From positions 1-41,840 of the forward strand of contig CAJXMR010000022.1 in NCBI GenBank assembly GCA_913056305.1: a stretch of 41,840 nucleotides of DNA, read 5' to 3'. The first letter of the stretch is position 1; the number at the start of each line of letters is the position of its first letter. Position numbers and translations under genes: made by a program. Shown in pieces: positions 34,399 to 41,840 of the stretch. The notes beneath the pieces are model-generated. The model was not told the DNA's origin and ran no database searches. It worked only from the letters and a program-made list of their open reading frames with translations. Source of the DNA: an uncultured Ralstonia sp. (lineage in GTDB: Bacteria; Pseudomonadota; Gammaproteobacteria; Burkholderiales; Burkholderiaceae).

Positions 34399-34733
34399 AC
34401 TACGTTTCCGCTGTTGTATTCGCCCTGACGCTGGCGTCGACTCCAGCCGCCTTTGCGGCCACGCCGATGGAAGGTATGGACATGAAGCCTGCTGGTCAAA
34501 CCAAGCAGGCGCCCAAGCCCGTGGCAGCAGAGGTCCGCAAGATCTACCTCGACACCGGCAAGGTCACGCTTAAGCACGGCGCCATCGACAATCTCGGCAT
34601 GGGCGCCATGACGATGACGTTTGCCGTCAAGGACAAGGCATCACTGCAGCACTTCAAGGAGGGCCAAGCGGTGTGGGCCGTCTTTGATATGGTCGACGGT
34701 CAGCCGACCGTCGTCGATTTGCGGAGCAAGTAA
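34395..34733 (+). CDS. cusF: CusF-like periplasmic copper chaperone
   Basis: 112 residues. A signal peptide (1-21, ending AAFA) precedes a Met-containing stretch ([10 protein letters not shown]) and a CusF OB-fold: [52 protein letters not shown]. The metal-site His (KHGAI) and two Met (AMTMTF) are kept, but the Trp that caps the copper in E. coli CusF (Trp44) is replaced by Met (GMGAMTM). It would deliver Cu(I)/Ag(I) to CusB/CusA. It overlaps cusA by 4 bp and ends the operon; a 10-bp hairpin follows. Confidence 0.93.
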   Translation: MNYVSAVVFALTLASTPAAFAATPMEGMDMKPAGQTKQAPKPVAAEVRKIYLDTGKVTLKHGAIDNLGMGAMTMTFAVKDKASLQHFKEGQAVWAVFDMVDGQPTVVDLRSK

Positions 34734-34740
34734 ACCCTCG

Positions 34741-34770
34741 GCGGCGCACGGCCCATCGGTCGTGCGCCGC
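34741..34770 (+). terminator. Hairpin after cusF
   Basis: GCGGCGCACG (34741-34750) and CGTGCGCCGC (34761-34770) form a perfect 10-bp stem with a 10-base loop, eight bases after the cusF stop. No T-run follows. It likely ends or stabilises the cus transcript. Confidence 0.5.
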
Positions 34771-34773
34771 TGC

Positions 34774-35817
34774 ATGCTGCGGAATCAGCCAGAAAGTCCC
34801 TTCACGAGGGCGCCTTGTCGTGACATCAATGCTGAGCGCAACAACCCTGCTATACCGGTCAGGCCGAGCAGGTATCTGCAGGCAGCGACCCGCGATCACA
34901 CACGGCGCAGCTATCAGTCCGCCATCCGTCATTTCGAGCAAGAGTGGGGTGGCTTCCTGCCGGCCAGCGCCGACAGCGTTGCACGCTATCTGGCTGAGCA
35001 CGCACAGACGCTTTCCATCAACACGCTGCGCCAACGGTTGGCTGCGATCGCGCAGTGGCACGTTTCGCAGGGCTTTCCCGACCCCACGCGAGCACCGCAC
35101 GTCCGCAAGGTGCTCAAGGGCATCCAGGCACTGCACCCCGCGCAGGAGCGGCGCGCCAAGCCATTGCAGCTCGCCCAGTTGGAGCAACTGGTTGCCTCGC
35201 TGGATGCGCAGATCGCGACCGCCTCGTCTGAGGGCAACGCCCATCAACTCCAGGTGCATACCCGCAACAAGGCGCTGGTGCTGATCGGCTTCTGGCGGGG
35301 CTTCCGGTCGGACGAACTGAGTCGGCTGCAGATCGAGCACATCACGGTGGAGCCCGGCCGGGGCATGACGATTTTCCTGCCGCGCACCAAGACGGACCGC
35401 AACCATGTCGGTACGACCCACAAGGCGCCCGCGTTGTCGCGCTTGTGCCCAGTCGCCGCCTACGAGGCCTGGTTGGCGGCGTCCGGCCTGACCGAGGGCC
35501 CCGCGTTCCGCAGGATTGACCGCTGGAGCCGAATCGCAGCCGATGGACTGCAGGCCAGCAGCATCGTGCCTTTGTTGCGCGCGCTGCTCCATCGCGCAGG
35601 ACTGCCGCAATCGGACCGCTACAGCAGCCACTCACTACGACGGGGCTTTGCAACCTGGGCGAACTCGAACCAGTGGGATCTCAAGATGCTGATGGAATAC
35701 GTCGGCTGGAAGGACGTACGCTCGGCCATGCGCTATATCGACGCGGCCGACCCATTTGCCCAGCATCGGATCGAAACAGCGCTGTCGGTCGCACCCCGGC
35801 CGGGCATTGCAGTCTGA
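34774..35817 (+). CDS. Tyrosine recombinase/integrase
   Basis: 348 residues from the ATG at 34774; the start is uncertain because no ribosome binding site is visible, and conserved sequence begins near RYLQAATRDHTRRSYQSAIRHFEQEW. The N-terminal core-binding domain is followed by the catalytic domain: GFWRGFRSDELSRL (first Arg), PRTKTDRNH (Lys), SSHSLRRGFATW (His-x-x-Arg), EYVGWKDVRSAMRYID (Trp and nucleophile Tyr). All catalytic positions appear present. It lies directly next to the 3' end of a broken Tn3 transposase, and a tyrosine recombinase next to a Tn3 transposase can serve as cointegrate resolvase (TnpI/TnpS type). It could instead be an independent integrase of an island. Confidence 0.88.
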   Translation: MLRNQPESPFTRAPCRDINAERNNPAIPVRPSRYLQAATRDHTRRSYQSAIRHFEQEWGGFLPASADSVARYLAEHAQTLSINTLRQRLAAIAQWHVSQGFPDPTRAPHVRKVLKGIQALHPAQERRAKPLQLAQLEQLVASLDAQIATASSEGNAHQLQVHTRNKALVLIGFWRGFRSDELSRLQIEHITVEPGRGMTIFLPRTKTDRNHVGTTHKAPALSRLCPVAAYEAWLAASGLTEGPAFRRIDRWSRIAADGLQASSIVPLLRALLHRAGLPQSDRYSSHSLRRGFATWANSNQWDLKMLMEYVGWKDVRSAMRYIDAADPFAQHRIETALSVAPRPGIAV

Positions 35818-35818
35818 C

Positions 35819-35838
35819 AGGTCCGGTCTGGCGGACCT
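35819..35838. terminator. Hairpin after the recombinase gene
   Basis: AGGTCCG and CGGACCT form a perfect 7-bp stem with a six-base loop just after the stop codon. There is no T-run, so termination is likely weak. The rest of 35839-35916 shows no recognisable transposon end. Confidence 0.35.
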
Positions 35839-35916
35839 CTGCCATTGCTTTGACGCAGTAACCTTGCATGAACCTCTAATAAACGCGATTGCGGCCGACC
35901 CGTGCCAAGCAGGACT

Positions 35917-36480
35917 TCATGCTTGGCTCGCACGCCGGCGAGGTGCCGCCTCCAACAGGGCATCCTGAAATTGGTGGATCTTGAAGCTCAAAACGCCCCG
36001 GAAATTCACATGGGCGAAGTGTGCCGGCCCCATGCGGCGCAGCCAGTCATCGTCGATCCGTTGCCCCTTGCGCTGCCACGTATCCACCGTCGTTTGCATC
36101 CGCTCGGTATTCCAGGCAATCACCAGATTGGTCAGCAGCGAGAGCGCCCCGGAAATCGCGATCATCTCGTCCTGGCGGCGACCGCGCTCGTGTTGGACCT
36201 TACTCATATAAATCGCCCGCTGGAGATGGTGCACGGATTCACCCCGATTGAGGAGCGTGCGCAACTCGCGACGAAACTCGATGTTGCTGAAAAAGTCGCA
36301 TAGGAACAGCGTGCGCAGCAGCTTGCCCAGGTGATCCGCTGCCCGGTGGATCGGGTCACCCTGGGCAGCACTGCCGAAGCGTTGCAGCGCAACGATCGCG
36401 CTCACGCGCCCCGCGTGAATGGACGCCACCAGGCGTAGCAAGCCATCCCAGCCGTCGCGGATCGCCTTGAGTAGATAGCG
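35917..36480 (-). pseudogene. tnpA: Tn3-family transposase, C-terminal piece
   Basis: About 187 codons of open frame matching the end of a Tn3 transposase: AIRDGWDGLLRLVASIHAGRVSAIVALQRFGS, FFSNIEFRRELRTLLNRGESVHHLQRAIYMSK, and GRRQDEMIAISGALSLLTNLVIAWNTERM with the catalytic Glu region. It ends MGPAHFAHVNFRG, the family's C-terminus. The frame is blocked just upstream by a TGA (36483-36481), next to an IS21 remnant. The upstream part of the same protein continues at 36968-38572, so the gene is broken and probably inactive. It belongs to a different Tn3 subgroup from the transposase at the left end of the window. Confidence 0.88.
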
Positions 36481-36534
36481 TCAAGTAGTACTGCCGGTTT
36501 ACCGTCGATCATCATTGCCGGTCGGCCGGGGTAA

Positions 36535-36625
36535 TTGTCGGTGGTTAGTCGGGCATGGTTGTCGCTCCTCCCTCGTCATGGTTGTCGCTAGATGGTTGTC
36601 GGCGGCGCCCGGCCTGTTTGTCGCT
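36535..36625. repeat. Cluster of direct repeats at the end of the IS21 remnant
   Basis: The motif (A)TGGTTGTCG(C/G) recurs in the same direction at 36555-36565, 36578-36588 and 36592-36602, with weaker copies at 36535-36544 (TTGTCGGTGG) and 36615-36625 (TGTTTGTCGCT). IS21-family ends are known for several transposase-binding repeats of this kind, so this is probably one terminus of the element. Confidence 0.55.
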
Positions 36626-36967
36626 GGCGGTGCGGCGCCGGTAGCTCTCGACGTTCATTTCAAAGATGGTTGAGTGATGCACCAGGCGGTCGATGGCGGC
36701 CACCGTCATCGAGGGGTCTGGGAACACGTCGTTCCAGCCGGAGAACGGTTGGTTGGCGGTGATCATCAGGCTGCGCCGCTCATACCGTTCGGCGATCAGC
36801 TCGAACAGCACGCTGGTCTCGGCTTGGTCCTTGCGGGCGTACGACAGGTCATCCAGGATGATCAGGTCGAATCGGTCGAGCTTGGCCAGGGCCGATGGCA
36901 ACTGCAGGCTCTGGCGCGCGGCCTGCAGCTTCTGCACGATCTCGCTGGTGCGTGTGAACAGCACACG
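36545..36967 (-). pseudogene. istB: istB fragment of an IS21-family element, fused in frame to TnpA
   Basis: About 140 codons matching the C-terminal half of IstB, the AAA ATPase helper of IS21-type transposition: RVLFTRTSEIVQKLQAAR, FDLIILDDLSYARKDQAETSVLFELIAERYERRSLMITANQPFSGWNDVFPD, AAIDRLVHHSTIFEMNVESYRRR. Walker B (IILDDL) is present but the N-terminal half with Walker A is missing. The frame runs straight on from the Tn3 transposase upstream with no stop, giving one long chimeric reading frame (36545-38572). The junction lies near 36967, where TnpA ...ERKLY meets IstB RVLFTRT. Nonfunctional as IstB. Confidence 0.88.
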
Positions 36968-38572
36968 GTACAGCTTGCGCTCCGACAGGTTGCGCAGCCA
37001 GGGACAGAGGTCAAAGCCAAGTAGCTTGGCCACCGCCATCCCCACGTTCGTGTAGCCATGGGTGTCGACGGCGAGCCGCAGCAGCCCACCGTCAGCGCGG
37101 GTTTCGTTGTGACGCATGACGCCTTCGATCGCCGCGCCAGTTTGGCGCTCGTTGAGCACCATCGGCTGGTTGTAGACGATCCCATGCTGATCCAGCACGT
37201 GCGTATAGACGCCAGCGGCGTGCGTGCGTCGGCGGGGATCAGCGCGCGCGTAGAACAGATGTGGGGACGTGTCCAGGCTCATGGAGTCGCTGGAGGCGAG
37301 TTGGCCGGTGCCCCATAGATCGGTGATCGGGTGCGTGCGCTGGAACTCCACCACACGTTCGTTGGCGCGGCGCAGCCGGCCGGGCATTTCCAGGGAGCGC
37401 ATCGCGGTGGAGACGTGCGCGAGGTCCAACTGCGGGATCATCGCCGCGACGCCCTTGGCATCCAGTTCGGTGCCGTGCGCGATCAGGGCTGCATAAAGGG
37501 AGACGAGTTCGTGGGCATCCCGCGCCTTGCGCGCCAACAGCACTTCACTGAAATTGGTGCGCGCATCCATCTCCAGAATCATGTCGGCAAACTGTGCGCT
37601 GCCGATGTCCTTGAACAGCAGATCTCGGGTGCGTTGAGGCGTGGTATCCGTGGTCTGCGCTTCCAATGGCGACAAATGCAGGATGCCGTCCGCGTCGATC
37701 GTAAAGTGGCCAGCCTCACGGGCCTCGTCCAGCGCAGCGAGACCCGCCTTCAAATGCTCGGTCAGGCGATCAAGATAGAGCCTCGCTTGGCTTGGCAGGC
37801 CGAGCGAAGACAGATGCCGGTCGCGGTCGACCTCCCACTGTGCCGGCGGAATCAGCAACTGGTCTCGTTCTCGAAACGACAGGCTATGGTTGATCCACAC
37901 CGTGCCGCGGCGCAGCCCCTTGCGCAAACTCATTACAGCAGAGGCCTCCAAGGCACGCAGCGCGCGCTGGCGGTCCTCACCGTCGACCAGGTCGCGCCAA
38001 CTGGCGCTCACTGGCACATTGCAGTCTGGCGGCAACTCCGTCATGCCCCGATCGTGCAAACCGCCAACGAGATCGAGTTGGCGCATGGCAGGATCGTTAC
38101 CGTGACTGGCGAATTCCAACGCCCGCAAGGGTGTCAGGAGGTTGCGGAGTCGGTGGTGGTCTTCGGTAAGGGTTTCGCGCACGCTTGCGGCGTGACTTGC
38201 CGGCGGCCGACTGGACAGACCCTTAAGCAGCTTGCCGATGTCGGCCAGTCGGTCCTCGGCCGAGCGGCGGGTATCGTCCACCAGGGCCTTGATCTCCACC
38301 AGTTGCTGCCGGTATTCGATCGCCGAGCGGGCTTGCTTCGTCGTGGTCTTGTTGTACGCCTGCCGGACCAGGTCTGAGATACGGCGCCCGCTTTGGTACA
38401 CCATGGCGTCAGTCAACTCCAGCAAGGTGACACGCAGGAAGAACACCAGTTCGAGCGTGCGCGTCGACGCTTTGAGTTCGCGGATTTTGGCGGGACGGCG
38501 GGCCTGGATACGTTGGCCGTAGGCCCGCTGTTTCTCGATGGGGACCGCGTCAAATGTCCAGGTAGCCGCTCC
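36968..38572 (-). pseudogene. tnpA: Tn3-family transposase, N-terminal/middle piece
   Basis: About 535 codons of open frame matching the middle of a Tn3 transposase. Early landmarks are AYGQRIQARRPAKIRELKASTRTLELVFFLRVTLLELTDAMVYQSGRRISDLVRQA; later SSDSMSLDTSPHLFYARADPRRRTHAAGVYTHV (first catalytic Asp) and LAVDTHGYTNVGMAVAKLLGFDLCPWLRNLSERKLY (second Asp). The first few hundred residues of a full transposase (about 990) are absent: the frame opens after a stop at 38575-38573, at the edge of the conjugation genes. Downstream it is fused to the istB remnant, with the C-terminal piece beyond. The element is therefore truncated at its N-terminal side and interrupted. Confidence 0.88.
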
Positions 38573-38587
38573 CTATCACTGCCTCGC

Positions 38588-38875
38588 ATGATCGGTGGTG
38601 TTGTGCGTGGCTTCGCCATTGCCAACGGCACGCTCACCGCAGTGCTGGTCTACATCACTTACCGAGCCGGTTGGCAGTTCATCTGCGGATTCCTTGCGCT
38701 CGGCATGGTGGTCCACATGGCGCTGCGCTGGCTGACCAACAAAGACCCGTGGTGGAACCAAATCCTCATGGTCTATGACCGCTATGGCGACTTGTACGAG
38801 CCAGGCCCCTGGCACGGCAAGCTCGGCGCACGCTTTCGCCGGCCCTACGGGTTCGACAGTGATCTGCCATGCTGA
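38588..38875 (+). CDS. TrbD/VirB3-like conjugation protein, N-terminus probably clipped
   Basis: 95 residues from ATG 38588. The order is a short N-terminus (MIGGVVRGFAIANGTLT), two close membrane segments (AVLVYITYRAGWQFICGFLALGMVVHMAL), and a basic C-terminal part (NKDPWWNQILMVYDRYGDLYEPG). This is the TrbD/VirB3 layout. Family members usually carry a few more residues before the first helix; here the in-frame codons upstream (GSRSLSLPR) may be the remnant, and beyond them lies transposase DNA. So the T4SS gene seems to have lost its first codons and its promoter to the transposon junction. The stop overlaps the virB4 start by 7 bp. Confidence 0.7.
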   Translation: MIGGVVRGFAIANGTLTAVLVYITYRAGWQFICGFLALGMVVHMALRWLTNKDPWWNQILMVYDRYGDLYEPGPWHGKLGARFRRPYGFDSDLPC

Positions 38876-41316
38876 AGAAGAAACGACCCATCCAGGAAAT
38901 CGCTCCCTGGCTCACCTTTATCACGCCCACGCTTGTGCTCGGCAAGGATGGAAGTTTGCTTGCCACCTATGGGCTTGGTGGCGTTGATGCTGACCATCCC
39001 AACAAGAGCGAAATCACGTCCGCTCGGGATCAGCTCGATCAGGCCTGCCGGAGTCTGGATGGCCGTATCACTGCGTGGTGGCGCATCAAGCACCGTCGCG
39101 CACACGACTACATCGCCGGCGAGTTCGCCAGTGCCCAGGACGCCAAGATCGACGAGCTCAACCGGGCCAACATGTCATCGGGCAAGTTCTACCAGAACAC
39201 GCATTCGCTCGCGCTCAGCTACACGCCTGCGTCTGGCTTGGACAAGATCTTCGAAAAGATCAGCTACCACGTCACGGTTGGCGGTAAGGGGCTGGTCGCC
39301 GCGTTGTTCGAGTCGCTGAAAGACACGTTCCTTGCTCGCAACGCGTTCGCTTTCGATCTTGCCAAGACGCAGGCCGATGCCAAGCGCTTCGAAGGCATGC
39401 TCGATGCATTTGTCGGCGGCAACACCAAGATTGGTCTCAAACGGCAAATGCTGCAGGAGTCCATGGCACTTCTGCATCAAGCGGCGAACCCTTCCGTGCC
39501 GCCGCGCAGGATTCGCTTCCCGATGACGTTGCTGGACACCCACCTCACCGAGTCGATCGTGACACCGGGTGCCGAGCAACTACTTTTTGAGTCGGCGCAT
39601 GGGATGCGCTACGCGGCCGTGGTTGCCATTAAGGAGTGGCTCGGCTTCCAGGAAGCAGCGCTGGATGTTCTGACGAAGCTCGATGTTGAGCTGGACGTCT
39701 GCGTACTCTATCGCTTCTTGGACAACTCCAAGGCCAACGTCTACATCGAGAAGATCCGCAGCTTCTACAAGATGGCGAGCTTCAACCTGTGGAAAATTCT
39801 GAAGCAGTTCGCTGCCAAGGAAGAGCAGGAGAACGACGAGGGCCGGGAACAGCTCGCCGACGAGGCGGGCCAGGCGCTTCGCCGTCTGACCGCGGATGGT
39901 CAGCAGCATGGGTTCGCCAACATCTCCATCATCGTCTACGGCAACACCGAAGAGGAATGCTCGGACGCGGTCAGTCTGGTCGTCGGCGCCATCAGCAACG
40001 CGGGGTTCGGCACGATTCGTGAAGGCACGAACCTCATGCCGGCATGGAACTGCACGCTGCCCGGCCGTTGGGACAACCAGCGGCGCCTGCAATTCGTCGA
40101 AACACCCGCCGTATCGGACGTCGCCCCGATTTGCACGATCAATCCCGGGCCGACCCGCAACGACTGGCTCTCGGACAAAGCTGGCAAGGAGATGCCACCG
40201 CTCACCTGCTTGCCGACGCGCCACCTGACCGCCCAGCGTGTCGACATGCACGAGCCTGGTGGCAACGGTCACCTCTTCGTGATCGGCCCGATTGGCGCGG
40301 GTAAGTCGGTGTTCCTGAATTTTCTCATGTCACAGGCGGGGCGGCACAACCCGCGGCGCATCCGTTTTGATAAGGATCGGTCGACACGCATCACCACGCA
40401 ACTCGGTGGCGGCCAATTCATTGATGTTACCGGCAAGTTCGCCACCGCCACACGCTGCAACCCGCTGTCCCTCCTTGGGGAGGCGGAGAACCACGCCTAC
40501 GTGACGGAATGGCTGATCCTGGCCATCGAGGACGAAGACGGATTCAGGCTCACCCCCACACAGAAGCAGGACATCTTCGATGCGGTTCAGATTCTGGCCG
40601 GCTATAGCCGCGAGCAATGGACCCTGTCCTTCTTCGCCACGCTGATCCACGCTGATCTACGCGAGCGGTTGCAACTCTGGATGAAGGGCGGCCAGTACGG
40701 TGATTTCTTCGACAACGTCGACGACGCCTTCCAAATCAGTGACGACTTGACCATCGAGATGGGCGAGCTGCTGATTAACTATGAGCGCGCAGCCGTTCTG
40801 TTCCTGGACTATGCCTTCTTCCGGATCAGCAAGAGCATGGACGGTCAGCGCTTCACGCTGATTGAAATCGAGGAGGCGGGCTTCTTCTTCAAATACGAGC
40901 GCTTCTACAGGCGCTTGGAAACGTGGCTGACCACCATCCGCAAGCTCAACGGCGCCGTATGGATGGCGACACAGTCGCTGCGTCAGATCTCCCGGATCGC
41001 TGACTTCGAGGTGCTGAAGGAAACCATCGCGAATTTCATCTACCTGCCAAACAGCCTCGCCAATACCAGCAAGAACCTCTACTGCGACACGTTCGGCCTG
41101 ACCGTCGACCAGGTGCAGATGATCAACGACGCCGTGCCGAACCGCGACTACCTGTGGGTCACCCGGACCACGTCGCGCATGCTCCAGACGGACTTCAAGC
41201 CTGAGATGGTTGCCCGGCTGCGCTCCGACGGCAAGGCGCAAGCGGTTTTCGACAAGCACTACATGCAGGGCGATGGCTGGGAGGACCGCTACGTGCGTGA
41301 ACTTCTGGCCGCCTAA
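38869..41316 (+). CDS. trbE: VirB4/TrbE family conjugation ATPase
   Basis: 815 residues, normal for VirB4/TrbE. The ATPase powers pilus assembly and DNA transfer at the inner membrane. The N-terminal domain (PWLTFITPTLVLGKDGSLLATYGLGG) leads to Walker A GPIGAGKS (473-480), and a Walker B of the form TLIEIEEAGFF near 662-672, with Glu-Glu in place of the usual Asp-Glu. Later blocks are WMATQSLRQISR, TIANFIYLPN and DAVPNRDYLWVTR. The D-E-J order with the flanking genes matches the Trb (P-type) order, and VirB3-B4-B5 equally; the choice rests on the next gene. Confidence 0.92.
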   Translation: MLKKKRPIQEIAPWLTFITPTLVLGKDGSLLATYGLGGVDADHPNKSEITSARDQLDQACRSLDGRITAWWRIKHRRAHDYIAGEFASAQDAKIDELNRANMSSGKFYQNTHSLALSYTPASGLDKIFEKISYHVTVGGKGLVAALFESLKDTFLARNAFAFDLAKTQADAKRFEGMLDAFVGGNTKIGLKRQMLQESMALLHQAANPSVPPRRIRFPMTLLDTHLTESIVTPGAEQLLFESAHGMRYAAVVAIKEWLGFQEAALDVLTKLDVELDVCVLYRFLDNSKANVYIEKIRSFYKMASFNLWKILKQFAAKEEQENDEGREQLADEAGQALRRLTADGQQHGFANISIIVYGNTEEECSDAVSLVVGAISNAGFGTIREGTNLMPAWNCTLPGRWDNQRRLQFVETPAVSDVAPICTINPGPTRNDWLSDKAGKEMPPLTCLPTRHLTAQRVDMHEPGGNGHLFVIGPIGAGKSVFLNFLMSQAGRHNPRRIRFDKDRSTRITTQLGGGQFIDVTGKFATATRCNPLSLLGEAENHAYVTEWLILAIEDEDGFRLTPTQKQDIFDAVQILAGYSREQWTLSFFATLIHADLRERLQLWMKGGQYGDFFDNVDDAFQISDDLTIEMGELLINYERAAVLFLDYAFFRISKSMDGQRFTLIEIEEAGFFFKYERFYRRLETWLTTIRKLNGAVWMATQSLRQISRIADFEVLKETIANFIYLPNSLANTSKNLYCDTFGLTVDQVQMINDAVPNRDYLWVTRTTSRMLQTDFKPEMVARLRSDGKAQAVFDKHYMQGDGWEDRYVRELLAA

Positions 41317-41372
41317 GCCGAAGTCGTACCACGGCGCTGCGTTGCGCCATCTCTCAATCGAAGGAGCCACCC

Positions 41373-41840
41373 ATGCTCAAGACCACATTCTCTGCAACTT
41401 TGCGAAAGATGCGCGGCACATTCGTCGTGGCCGCATCCGCCGTCGTGCTGTCGAGCCCCGCCCATGCCTCCGGCTGGCCAGTGTTCGACGCCGCGAACTT
41501 CCTCAAGAACACGATCAGCGCGGCGCAAGCGCTAAAGACCGAGGTATATGAGAACACCAACATCATCTACCAGTACAAGATGATGTTGAACCAGCTCCAG
41601 CAAGCAGTCGGACTGGATGACATCAAGAACCAAGCTCAGATCGACTCGATCCTGGCGGACGTTAAGCGCTACTCGGACTACGGCCAAGTGCTCCAGCAGC
41701 TTTACGGGGCCGTCTCCAGCGACGCGAGCTTTTTGGACAAGGTGAACGGCCTGGTGGTGGTGTCCGGCAAGTCGCCCGCGCAATGGTTCGAGGACCAACG
41801 CACGCTCCTGACCTCTGGGAATAAGACGGCGCAAGCCTTG
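41373..41840 (+). CDS. trbJ: TrbJ/VirB5-like conjugation protein (cut by window end)
   Basis: 156 codons are open to the last base of the window. The ATG has AAGGAG six bases upstream. A signal peptide (about 1-32, ending SSPAHA) is followed by WPVFDAANFLKNTISAAQALKTE, the start typical of TrbJ, and a helical coiled-coil region (IIYQYKMMLNQLQQAVGLD). TrbJ/VirB5 proteins are periplasmic minor pilus components. The 'PVFDAANxxxN' start favours the Trb type. The C-terminal part lies outside. Confidence 0.8.
   Translation, partial: MLKTTFSATLRKMRGTFVVAASAVVLSSPAHASGWPVFDAANFLKNTISAAQALKTEVYENTNIIYQYKMMLNQLQQAVGLDDIKNQAQIDSILADVKRYSDYGQVLQQLYGAVSSDASFLDKVNGLVVVSGKSPAQWFEDQRTLLTSGNKTAQAL

Noticed and set aside
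36594..38377. Long plus-strand open frames opposite the TnpA-IstB frame
   Set aside because: They are shadows of the transposase coding strand with no recognisable domain.

Overview
The window is high-GC DNA that by gene content and codon use comes from a beta-proteobacterium, most likely the Cupriavidus/Ralstonia side of the Burkholderiaceae. This is an inference; there is no rRNA or tRNA in the window to confirm it. It reads as accessory DNA: a Tn3-family (Tn21-like) transposon end opens it, and a tyrosine recombinase, a broken Tn3 transposase with an IS21 remnant, and the start of a P-type (Trb-like) conjugation locus close it. It is probably plasmid or integrative-element DNA, or a genomic island.

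Region 1 (1-836) is the 3' end of a Tn3-family transposase and its 38-bp terminal inverted repeat. Region 2 (about 1.0-22.3 kb) is a stress/envelope island. It holds a Cys/His-rich exported protein, oleate hydratase, an accessory FtsH protease, a DedA-like membrane protein, polyphosphate kinase 2, a small YTDGA-repeat exported protein, a lemA/TPM operon, an archaeal-type S-adenosylmethionine synthetase, and a six-gene operon (small membrane protein, LolA-like protein, LolD-like ATPase, duplicated FtsX-type permease, outer-membrane barrel, UbiB/ABC1 kinase). It ends with a small His/Met protein and a PHA-synthase-like DUF3141 protein that looks C-terminally truncated.

Region 3 (22.3-34.7 kb) is a monovalent copper/silver resistance block. 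One arm is transcribed leftwards: a P1B ATPase with two YHS domains, a small membrane protein, a YHS protein, a DUF2933 protein and an isoprenylcysteine-methyltransferase-like protein. The divergent arm carries a Met-rich exported protein, two CzcI-like proteins, a small exported protein and cusC-cusB-cusA-cusF, with 4-bp overlaps joining the last four. CusA carries the Met573/Met623/Met672 triad at the E. coli numbering. No metal-responsive regulator is present in the window.

Region 4 (34.8-41.8 kb) has the tyrosine recombinase, a Tn3 transposase broken into two pieces around an istB fragment (one side fused in frame), and trbD/virB3-like, trbE/virB4 and trbJ-like genes, the last running off the window.

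The most interesting signal is regulatory. Seven FNR/ANR-type palindromes (TTGAT/C-N4-A/GTCAA or one mismatch) lie in intergenic DNA. Five of them have a -10-like hexamer starting 28.5-29.5 nt from the box centre, the geometry of class II FNR activation. They point at the Cys/His-rich gene, ftsH, ppk2, lemA-TPM and the Lol-like/UbiB operon, suggesting that region 2 is a mobile low-oxygen-induced stress regulon.
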